Below, piece after piece: positions 23,389 to 35,300 of a DNA stretch of 64,000 nt. The notes under the pieces are model-generated. The model was not told the origin of the DNA and did no database searches. It worked only from the letters and a program-made list of their open reading frames with translations. The translations under genes were made by a program, and so were the position numbers. The stretch is from Uranotaenia lowii (Eukaryota > Arthropoda > Insecta > Diptera > Culicidae). The DNA lies in contig NC_073693.1 of assembly GCF_029784155.1 (NCBI RefSeq), forward strand, positions 359,367,825-359,431,824, written 5' to 3'. The first letter of the stretch is position 1. Each line of letters opens with the position of its first letter.

Positions 23389-26300
23389 GTAGGCTCGAGG
23401 AAGAAAATGAAACCACTCAAAAAAAACTTGATTATAATTTTGTATTGAAATAAGTTAGCAAAATTCGATAGGGTATGAACACTATACATATATTGAACAC
23501 AATCTGAAGAGTTTCGGCATCCTTTTAAACTCGTCCAATGACCACTTAGCCACTTTCTCGGTAGGTGCGTTTACTTACACCCGAGATTATCTTCCTCATC
23601 TCTATTGTGAATTTTAGGCTAAACCTTTGATTTTAGGAACGGTAGGGGCAGACACTTTCGGCGCAATCCCCAAAATTGGCATACAGTCCTTAAAGGTTTT
23701 ATCCACTTCCTTGACCATCTCCTCTGGTAGAATTTATTCTTTTAAAACTCAGTCCGGCCCTTCGTCGATTTTGTTTTCTTTTTTAACATTTTTCAAATTA
23801 AAACTTGCTCTAATAACCTGCTCTTATAGTCTTATTTTTCAAAAAAATAAAATCAAAGACTGGTGGAATCACTTCCAGTTGAACTTGAAATAGTCGAATA
23901 CCCGATCAGAAGGGAAAAACAAAATTATATCAAGATGAGATATTTTGAAACTATTTTTTTCTATCTAAATGAGTTATAATTCAGTACTCCTAGGATGTTA
24001 AAATATCTCAAATTATATTAAAAAATCTATGCGATCATAGCTAAATTATATCAGTTTTTGATATGCTCCTATCAAGATTATATCTGGTTCAGATAGCATA
24101 GTTCGATATTGGGCAGAACAAATCCTATCAAAATTATAACTTATCAAGATATGAATGCTTCGAGAAAAATTTCTAGTGGAATGTCAGTAACCCACACTAT
24201 TTGCTAAAATCATGCTCCATTTTTGGTATCCCAAATATTTGATTCAATTTTATGAATCTGCTGAGCGAAACTATTTTTTTTTTGGGATTTTAAACCAATT
24301 GGTTTATTCATCCCCTAGCGAAACTCTTAAATTACGATTGGGGCCGTTGACTTCGTGTTTCATGGAAAGTTATGTGCATATCCAAATAAGATACGGTTAT
24401 AATATATTATAACAATTTGAAACAAATTCTTTATCGTTGAAAGTGAGTTCAATCCTATTCAAGAATGCCAATCAAAATCAGATATAACCAAGATTCAAAA
24501 AACTAAGAGTCGAAAATTATGAGAACAATATTCTAACTGAAAAAGATATAAATATCTCATTGAGATATGTTTAAGTTCTTATTTTGATATGATCGGGTAC
24601 GGTTTTTTTTGCGTATTTAGGTCAGATATCGGTTTTCCAAACAAGATTCTAAGAACTACTTTTGCAATGATGTATCCCAGCAAACATTTTTGTAGGTATA
24701 TTTCTCAACAAACTTTGCTATACGCTTCATATACATTATAAAATCATCTTATATAACTCGAAAAAACAGCATTTACGTACTAAAGTGGAGGCAATATACA
24801 TACATATTTTTAACTTCTGGCTTATGCGATAAGTGTTGTAAAAATTGGACGATATACAACACCTTTTACCGTACATCCTGACAGTATGCAAGAGAGCGCA
24901 AGTTTTGCTCTCAATGCATGCAAACCGTTGCCAGCGACAATATTTGCTGCTTCTCTCATTGGACAGTTTAACCAAATGGACGCTCTGATTTTTAGAAATC
25001 TGGTTGCACTGCTAATCGCAGAGAGAACAACACGCGGGAGACAAATTTGCAAACATGGCGCAATTTTGTTGTATACGAGTCGGTAGACTTTAACTAACCA
25101 TTTTTACGATCATTTACTTGGTTTGGTGGGAATTACGATTCGCATTAACATTGTTAACGAGTTGAGCTGACATTTCTAATGCGATGTTATGTTTGCTGGG
25201 ATGTATCTAACCCAACTAAAAGTACCGTCAAAGGGGTATCATGCAAAAGCAGGGTTAGATGCATCATTTGTATACCACAACACTCATTCAATTTTTACTT
25301 CAATATACTGTAAAAAGTTATCATTGAATGATAACAAATTGATGATGACATAGTTTTTAACATCGTGAAAGAGTTTTTTAAAGTTTCTGATTCTCATAAA
25401 AAATTAAAAAATCTAGCAAAAAATGTACAAATTTTTACATTTTTCGATGCCGTTAAAAACTTTACCCAGTATGACGGATTGGCTTAATGTTTGTAGGTGA
25501 AACTTTATATTGCTTTCATTATCCTATACCAACACTGTTGGTGTAAAAATATTATTTCGGACAATCACCAAATTTTTTAAATAAATATTTTTATAATTCA
25601 CTTATCTGTCTGGGGCAAAATGCAACAAAATGAAAATCAGAACTAAACCTCATAAATCTCGTTCTCATATGCTGGGATATGATTGTTTTGCATTATGCGT
25701 TTGTTAACATTCAAATTTCATCCATCCTAAGATTTATTTTCATGATTTAAGGTAATAGAATATTTGTAGTATTTTTTACCCCTAAATGTATGCAGCACAT
25801 TTACACAGTTTCCTTAAAAACATTTTTGATAGAAAAATGTCTAATTCGAACAAAAAAAAAATACTGCAATTGATGCTTTATACGTTATGACATCACAAAT
25901 GTATCAAAAACTATAAATTTTCAAACGTTTTTATTTGATTTTTCATAAGTAACAGAGTTTGTTGCAACTTACCCCTTTTTCTTAGTAGGGTGAAAATCGC
26001 ATGTTTTTGAAAACTTAAAAATAACTGGTAAAACCAATATTTTTTTGACTACGTCAATTTGGTGTTCCATCAACCTTAAAACTTTTGATGTATGTTTTGG
26101 GTATGTTTATCGGTAGGCATTAAGATTTCAGACGCCATTGAAGTTGAAAATTGTTGCATGTTGCCCCAGATGACGGTATCCTTTACGAAGATTGCCACGA
26201 CAGCGCAGTGACGAACCTCTGTCCATTTTTTTATACCGTCAAGACACCTTTTCAGCACCGCCCGGAGATTTTTGGTATGTTCTGTACCATCACCTCGATT

Positions 26301-29300
26301 TTTGAAATTTTTGTTAGTCCTTGAACTTTGATCCGCCAATTGTTTCCTATCGATATCCACAAATTACTGGTTGGTAACGGGCACACTTTTTGCCAGAAAG
26401 TACAAGTGCACATGTAGTTTATTTGGCATCTTTATCTATAAGTTTAACTACTAAACGTTGTGCAACAATATAGTTGAATTATGAAATTCGTAACAGTTTC
26501 TTTAGGTTAAACTGGATGGCTACCATGTTTTGCTCACAAATCTTGAGATTCAATGGGGTTCTATTGTCAAATTCTGTTTACAGTTTTGACTTTTGCGTCC
26601 ATTTTTCGATCCACCAAGAATGACATAAACCCTGCATACATGTCGATGATCGTATCGCTCAAATTTGTCTGAATGGTGTCAATATTGGGGTGGTCTAACT
26701 GGTTTTCCGAAACCGTCCATTTTGACTTTAGACGAAAAAATTGGCATTTCCGGTAAATTTTTCATCATTCTTTGGCATTGAAGTACGAATATACAAATTT
26801 TGTTCTATCAGCTTTAAAATCTAAGCTCTATAAACCTTACTGCAAGATTCATGTAAGATTTGATTATTACTTAAACTTTTCGATGTTTTTGAATAAAACT
26901 ACAGTGGCGTTGAAAATAGAATTGACAAGCTGCCATCTCTCTCTTAGCTGATATTTTTTCATGAAATTTTTACACATTTCAGTTCAGCTATACATCTAAA
27001 GCTCCACAACATTAAAAGTCTGTACAAGTGTACAATGACTGGAAAATAGATTCAGCTACAGGAAATTAAAGATGGCTTCACAATAATTACTGTATTTTTC
27101 GATGGAAATACTGGAATTTGGTCAAAAGATGTAAAAATGTTTTGTCAAAAAACAGACCAAGTTTTATCAAAATAGTTCTAAGCAGTGCCTGACCCAAAAT
27201 GTTGAAAATGGATTAAAAACTTTGTTTTGAAACATATAATGTAATTGGTAATTGATGGAACTCTGTTGTTTTTATTTTTAACGCTGTTGGAGAAATTTTC
27301 TTTTTTCAGGCAAAGTTTTTATGAATTTTCAACCTTCTTGTAATAACAACAGAGGGTGCGGGTCATATCCAAATAACTTTATTTATAGCTGGATTTTGAC
27401 TGATTTTTTCAAAGCTTTTTATTCGTTTTAATTTTGAAAATGCCAACTGAATGCGATCACAACCGAGGTTGCGTAGAAAACATCCGTATTTTGGATAACA
27501 AAAATCTGTAATTCTGTGAGTTAACCAAACAATGTAGTTGCAGTGTTTTGTGTTTTGTTAAATCAAATTAAGTCGTTTATTAACAAAAAATCTTTTTGCA
27601 TTTCAAATTTTATATCATTTTCATGAAAGGTTAGAAAAACTTTTTTTTCTACCGTAAGATAAAATGATGGAAATAGAAATAGACCACGAAAATGATGATG
27701 ATAGCATGGGAGAACAATTCCCTTCATTCCGACACTCGACCAGTTTAACTTTCATACGCCAGGTTGTCTCCTGTACCTACATGTAGTAGAATGTTAATGC
27801 ATGGGCCTCGGAGAGGCACAAATTGTTGGTTCAAGTCCTACCGGGAGACAAGGCGATCGCATGTTTTTTTCATCAATTTTCATCTTAACTAGTCCCTGAA
27901 ATTTCAACCAACACTGTTGGTTCCATTTCTCTAAAAAAAAGACTGTAAAAACTTTCACTAAATCTTTTATAATCTGTTCATAATTCTAAATACTGTGTTA
28001 CAAAGTATAGGACAAAAATTCGTTTTAAATTTCGTTTTCTATTTCGGCAACATCACAGCGAAATTATAATAATAAAATGATAATGATAAATATAATGATT
28101 ATCATGAGGATGATGATAGATTTATGACAAAGGAAAAATTTAAAGGTATATTATCGTCTTTTTCAATAGAAAAAGCTACTATATCAATTGCGTTATAAAA
28201 TCTGAGCATTTTATGCCATTCGTATCGCAAGTAGACGAACCCATTTCATTGATTCGATATACTTTCGACAAATGGCGGTTTTATCGGTTTTATCAATAAC
28301 AAATACTGGATTTGAAAAAGAAACCGGTAAAACCGACCACCATAGTTAACGTCTTTTTAAAAAGAGCAAAATTAAGGAAAAATAACCATTTATTTTAATA
28401 GAAGTGTTAACTTGATGATTTTTTTTACTTGAGCTTTAGCTTGAGCTTGCTGTCAACTACGGTCCACCTACGGCCCCTCCTGGCCAACGGTATATTCGTT
28501 GCATTCCTTAATTGGCTCGAAATAATCAACGTTGCACAATCTCCGGAATATCTTAGTTCGTTATTGACACTCCTGATTAGTCGCATATGCTTTAGAAGGT
28601 TAAAATGAATCTGGTGGTTAACTAACCTGAATTTTATTTAAATTTTTGCTATCTAGATACTTTGAATTCTTTTTGAAATTTAGTGAGAATATTTCTATTA
28701 ATGCCATTTAAATTTTTATTAAAAAAATATGCAAAAAATGTCACAAAATTTCAAATTTGTATAATCCTTCTACAAATGGAATGAATAAAATTTTAGGCGC
28801 TTTTATGTAAGGTGAACCGGAGTAAGTGTTTAAAATCAACACCAATCAAAATCCAAAAATCTCGGAACCAATTTGATATTTTTAAGAAATGTACTGACAA
28901 GAAATATTCAAGAGATTAAAAGAAATTATTTCAAGGCATTTTTATTAAGATTGTCCAATGTATATTAGAGTTATCAAACAAAATATGCAGAAAAAAAAAT
29001 AAAAAAAAACAAATTAATTTATTTTTGAAAAAAGTAATTTTTAGAAAATCGCTGTTATTTCTTAAGATTAGCAATTTCTTGCAAATTTTTTATTCTGAAT
29101 CAATCACAAACACCTTTCTGCACCCAATTCACAAGGTTTGTGAATAATTTGCAAAATTTTTTTGAAATAATTTGAAAATTTCTAAAATTATGTTTTAACT
29201 GATCATGAATGCTAAATGAAAAAAAAAATCACCTCGACCAGGAATCGAACTCGAGTTTTCTGATTATCTCTCCGACACCATACCAATAGGTAAATCGTCA

Positions 29301-32300
29301 AATGTAAATAAGTCAAGTGTATAATAAAATTGACCTCATCAAATTAAATTCGCTGCTAGATTCTACGGTGGAAATTGCTCATCTTACTCCGATTGATGGT
29401 GCCTATGGTGCCCCTACAGTGACTGATTTTCAGATTTCGGCACAAAAATTTAAAATGCATTTTTAAACGTTTATGTCTACTTTTTTTTAAGTATCATTCA
29501 TTTAGGAAATTGACTTTTTTAGTCTCTGAACACGAAACAATGATGTAACTTACATATTACAGCTGTTTTCTATAGTTAAATAAGCGTCCTCCTTAATTAT
29601 GCTCTTAGTTCCCCTAAATGAGAAAAAAAAGATCTAAAGATCGAATCGAAAATAAAATGATCTAATCGATCTTTTCCTGACCGAAGAATCGATCCAAAAA
29701 ATCGAAAATCGGAGTTGAAAAGATCGATCCTCCAAGGATCGATCCAAGATCGACCAATCCTAATTCAAACCATTTCTGACCACAAATCGATACCCTTTAA
29801 ACTTGACAAATATAAGTGGGTTCCCAATAAAAGAACGCATGAAACGCTGAAATGAGATTGAATCTGATTAAAACCACATCAGCTTGCGAATGTCATACAT
29901 TAATTTCAGCAAACCTACATAACTATGTACTTGTGTTACTTGGAAGCACTGTGTGCTGGCTATTAGAGCTGCCGCCCATAAAAGCGAACGAACCATCCCG
30001 AACGCTTCAATCAACTAATGAACAATCGATTATAACTGGTGCTCTTCTTTTTTTTTTTAATTCCTCCCACACCGAACAGCTCGGACACCGCAGGGCTTCG
30101 CATGAAAATATCGATTCCTAGGAACCAGTCCAACTCGACGCCCACCCCTTCGCCCTCGGGATCGAACCGGCCCAGCTCGTCCACTAGCGTGAGGGCTGCG
30201 GTCACCAATAGCCCAGCTCCGGCCACTCCCGGGTCCACGGCCAGCAGTAGTAAGCCAGCCATCGGTGGAGAGCAATTGGCTTCAACGCCGCCAGCCAAGG
30301 GGGCAGCAGCAAAAGGGAAAAGTGACTCCAGTTCCGAGAGCTCGTCCTGCCTTTCGAACTACAGCGATAGTGATAGCGATAGCAGCAGTTCGGACAACCG
30401 GAACAGTGCGGGGAAGAAGACGAGCTCGTCGGGAAGCGGGCACAAGAAGCGGAAGTTTGTCAAGCGGAAGAAGGTTAGTGGTTGAATTTATTGATAACGA
30501 TGGGGTATTTATTCGGTTTTTTTCGTTCATTTTAGACCAATCGATGTGGGTCGACGAGTAGCAGCAGTGGGAGTGATGACTCGAGTGATTCCGATTCGAG
30601 TAGCGATGATAACCAGGATGATAGTAAGGACGTCAGCCAGGAGAGTCAGGGGCCATCGACTTGTGGATCGGTGCCGTTGTCCACGTCGACTCCGGCTAAG
30701 CCAAGTGTGGGAGCTGGTGCGATGTTGGCTAATCAAACTACTCCCGATGCTGATGGTGGATCGTCGTCGGACAATGAACTTCCGGCGTTGGTTAATGCAG
30801 CTATTATGAGGGTAGCTGAGAGTGGATCCGATAACGATAGCTATCAGGGGACTACTTCCTCGGCGATGCCTCTTTACACTTCCTGCCTTTTGCGAGATTT
30901 CGTCGCCAAAACGACAATGCTAGGGAATTCGACGAACGCCCAACCTCAACATGCTTCAACCAGTTCGTCGAATACGCAATGTGACCTAAACAGAATCAAG
31001 ACTGAAGCCTCGATGGCCGGTGGATCTGGAAGCTCGATCAACGGTGTGGCCTTAGCTAGGACAGATCCATCGATGATTGTGCCGATCAAGAGGAGGGGTC
31101 GACCTCCGAAAACCTCTTCAATTGCTCCCGTTGCTATGACTATTGTGTCGAAGGGAGCTGTCAAAGCGCATCCTCACACGATTAGTGAATCTCCTGATTC
31201 GGGAATACTCTCGACGCATAGCTCGACTGGATCGCCGAAAACAGAGAAGAAACAACCGATCGCTTGCAGTAGTAGTAGTAGTAGTAGTCAGAAACGAAAA
31301 GGTGAAGTGGAACCTGTCAGTAGTGGGTCGAGTAAAGCATCCATTGTGGCTCCTTTAACAAAATACACTATTGCGAGCTTGGACAGGAATACGTATGCAA
31401 CGGAGCGTGTTTTGTATCCACCTAGGGGCAAGAAAAAGGCGAGTAAACCGGCTAAAGAGAAGCCTCTTCCACCGGAGGATAATCTGGATCCGGTTTGGAA
31501 AAAAATCGACATAAGCAAAAAGTTTAACGAACCCAACCTGAGTGGATACAAAAGCGATGGAGGGCAGACAATCTGCTGCAGTAAACAACTGGCTTCTCAG
31601 AGTGGCTACATAAGCGATTATGGAGGCGCTCGAAGGAGACGATTATCCGGCTACAAATCGGACTGCAGTACGAAATCGCGAAAGAGCTGTGGCTACAAGA
31701 GTGACTACAGCGTTAAAGCCAAGAGTTGTGGCTATCGAAGTGATTGCAGCACTCGACACAGGAAGCAAGTAAGGAGAAAACGTCGGAAAAAGATTGTGCC
31801 GAACAATAACAATATGAACAACAAGAACTTTAACAAGTCTGCCAGCGTTAGTGAACAAGACATTCTTCAGCTAGCCGGACTAACTTTGGGAAGCACTAGC
31901 GAGGAAAGCAGCAGCACAGAGGAATCCGAATCTTCCGTCAACGATAACAATAGCAGTGTACCGCTGAGCAAGCCCCTGAAAACCACCCCAGAACCCATAG
32001 TTTCAAATAAAGAAAAAAGTATCAAGATGCTTCTAACTCCCAAGAACAAGGTAGACCCACTGCTGCCTATCAACAACTTTAAAGGAATCTTCCAGTCAAT
32101 CCACAGGTTTGGAAGCTTTGACACCTTTGCTTCCAACATCAGTCCGAAGAACTCGTTTGCTAGTTTCCTCAAAAGCAATCGAAATAAAGACAATGGCAAG
32201 ATGACAGTCAAGAAACTACCACTTTCCAAGGCGAATGTCATCAAAAACTCCGAGGAATGTAGCAAACGCTTTCAAAGGTCTACCAGCCAAGATCTGCTTA

Positions 32301-35300
32301 GTCGCATCACCAACGCAGACATTCCGAAAGCTTCACCCGCCAAATCCGTGTGCTCCAAACGAAGTCGTCGAAAGAGCTGTGCCAGCGATAAACTGGACAA
32401 CGTTTCGGTCAAAAGCTACGGAACCACAATTCGGAATCGTCGGATGAGTACGATGAGTAGGTGTAGCAGTAGATCGGCTGGATCGAGACATCCCTGGCGA
32501 AAGAGGAAGCGAAAGCGTTTACGGTCCAATTCGGTGGCGAAATCTTCCTCGGACATCAAGTTGAGCATGGAGTTGGAGCGTTTGAGTGAGTCTTTCAACA
32601 GTTTGTGTCGAATCTGTCCCGCTAAAGATACTCTATTAGGGATTGGAGCGGCTGCTCTTGCTGGAGCAGCTGCAGCTAAGAGCATGCAGAAAGGTCGATC
32701 CATGAAGAAGCGTAAAGCTTCGGAACATGTTGAATCTCCTTCGACTGCTGCTAGTGGAACCAAACGGCGGAATAAGAAGTCAGTAACGACTCAGAGCCCC
32801 GATGATCATAAACTTCCGTTGAAGAAGCGTCACTATTTGCTCAGTGAGCAGACGCCTAAAGAGCGTGACACCGAGAAAGAGGAGACGAGAAGTCAAACGG
32901 TCATCAACCCGTGCGCAGCTAGTGGAAGTCGAACGAACGTGGCGTCTACCATTACTTCCACATTTTCTTCTACATCAACCATTAAAGATCCCACCAAAGC
33001 AATCACTCCGAAGAAGCGTCATCTGTTAAAGTCCGATCCCGTTATACCGGAGGACATAGTCCAAATCAAATCCAGCGACTCTCCACTTACGATTGATGCT
33101 AGAAATGCTGACCTAACAGCCTTGGATACAGCTGCTTCAGGTCACAAGAAAAGTGACGCCCTCACCCGTAAAAAGAACCGCCTCGAAGGCTTGGTCTCAA
33201 AAATCCAACCAACCGCCACAGTTGCAGCAATCCTAGCGGACAATAACATCCTCGCAGCGGCTACCCATCGTTCGACTCCTCCATCCCGTCCATCTGTGAT
33301 CCATTCGTCAGCCTCCAATACGCAAACCACAACCGCAATCTCAACATCCTCTTTAAACGCTCCACCCCCAGGCGTTTTCGAGCCAACGGTGGATCTGGAA
33401 CTATCCATCCCAGCGTCCATTCCGTCCCTGATTGCCAAAGTTGAGATGCTGGATTCACCTCAACTGAAGGACGGCATCTCCAAGCTCGATGGAGACGATT
33501 CGTCGAAGAAAAGTTCGGAAAAGGTAATCGAAAAGCTGCTCACCAAAACTGGGGCCCATCTGCTGTTGAAGAAGAAGCGAAAGAAGATCAACCGAACTGG
33601 TTTCCCCACCGTTAAGAAGAAGAAAAAGAAGTTGGTTGAGCGTGATCCAGCCGAAGGGGATGTTAAGGCAGAGCTTGGGCCGGATTTGTTCGATTCCTCG
33701 AATCTGACCAGACATGTGCCGTCGGAGACGGAGAAGTCAACTAAAGCGAAGCAAAAGGACACTCACGTCAATTGTGATCGAGTACCGAAGGAGGGAGAAC
33801 CAACCGATAGTTTCATTGAGCGGAATACAAGGCCTCGATTGTCGGTAGTTAGTTTGGAGCGATTGCAGGGAAAACTTCCTCTGAATGGCAGGGAGGTGGT
33901 GAGTCCAACTACGCCTCCGGCTACCGGAGCTGGAAGAAGGAGGAAGTCGGTGTCTCAAAATTTGGCGAATGCTCTATCCGACACTGAAGGTTCATTTGAT
34001 AGGAGACAGTTGCGAGGAAAGTCCAAAGATAAGAGCGAACTGGAGAAAAGAGATGAATCGTTGTCGAAGGGGAAAGAGAAGAAGTCTAGTTCGTCCTCGA
34101 AATCGCTGAAGAAAGAAAATCTCGAGAAGCAAGCGAAAGTTAAAGAGGTTCAACCGGTGTGCCAAGACGAAGTTGATAAGTTCAAGACGAGAGAGCCCAC
34201 TAAGAAGGATATGACGGAGAGAATTTTCAAGCGAAAAGAACATCTCCACCAGAGGAAAGAACCGGTCGAACAGTCCATGCCGAAGAAAGAATCGTTGGAC
34301 AAAGCATCAAGTGAAAAGCATTCGAAAGCAAAAGAAGTTCAGCATCCGAAGAAAGATAAATCGGCGAAATCTTCCGAGGTTATTCAACACGTTGAAAAGA
34401 GTACGTTAGAGAAGTCCCAGGTGGTCAATGAAACGCAACCAACTAAGAAAGACGTTGGTAGTAAGCAATCGAAAGTTAAAGGCATTCCACCGCCTAAGGT
34501 AGACGAATCTGAAAAGCATTCGAGGGTAAAAGATATTCTACCCATCAACAAAGAATCTTTGGAGAAGAAATCACGAACAAGAGAACCACTTCCAAGTGTG
34601 GTACCGGAACCTGTTCAAAATACAATTGAGGTCACGAAATCTTCCAAAGCGAACAAAGTTGAAAAGGAGTCTACTAAAATCCCACCCGTAACAGTGAAAA
34701 AACCCAAGACTGTCGTCGAAGAGGTGAAACCACTCCCGCTTAGAAGGACCAGAAGTTCTTCCATTGCTCTCGATCCATCAGAACTTGCAAAGCGTAACGC
34801 AACCCAAGAGCAAGAAATCGTGCTGAAAAACGCCGTCATAAAAATACTTCCCTGTTCCATTACCCAAGACGATTCAGATTCACTGGATTCGATGCCACTG
34901 CTTAAACGTCTCCAATCGCGATCTGTGTCCAGGCAACAGCTGGCAGCGGCAGCCGCTTCAGAAGCAATGGAGACAACACCAACCCCTGTATCACCCAAAA
35001 CACCCACCTCTCGCGCCCGAGGACGTCCAAAAGGTGGAGAACCAGATATCCCAGCGCCCATACCCGTTACACCAACCCTAGCCGAAAAATTGAGCAAACT
35101 TCGTCGATCACGCATGAGCGTTATCGACACATCATCGAGACGATCACTGCAGAACTCCCTTTCTCCGGAACCTCAACCAGTTAAGGAGACTAGATCTGCA
35201 GCTGCTCGCAAATCATTCTCAAACGATCCCATCCCGGAACCTTCCCTGTACGACATTCCACCTGTCAAGATCATCATCTCCAAGAAGGATCAAAAAGCGG

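Larger units (their letters stand above)
23389..30079 (+). other. ash1 intron 2 (6.7 kb)
   Basis: GT at 23389, AG at 30078-30079, preceded by a T-rich tract. It splits codon 104 (AG|C, Ser). It holds MITE-like elements listed separately and no nested gene. Confidence 0.8.

Noticed and set aside
27766..27850. Functional tRNA gene
   Set aside because: The D-arm region is too long and position 33 is not T.
30082..30093. Alternative ash1 exon 3 acceptor at GCAG 30093
   Set aside because: It would break the reading frame joined from exon 2; the AG at 30079 keeps it.
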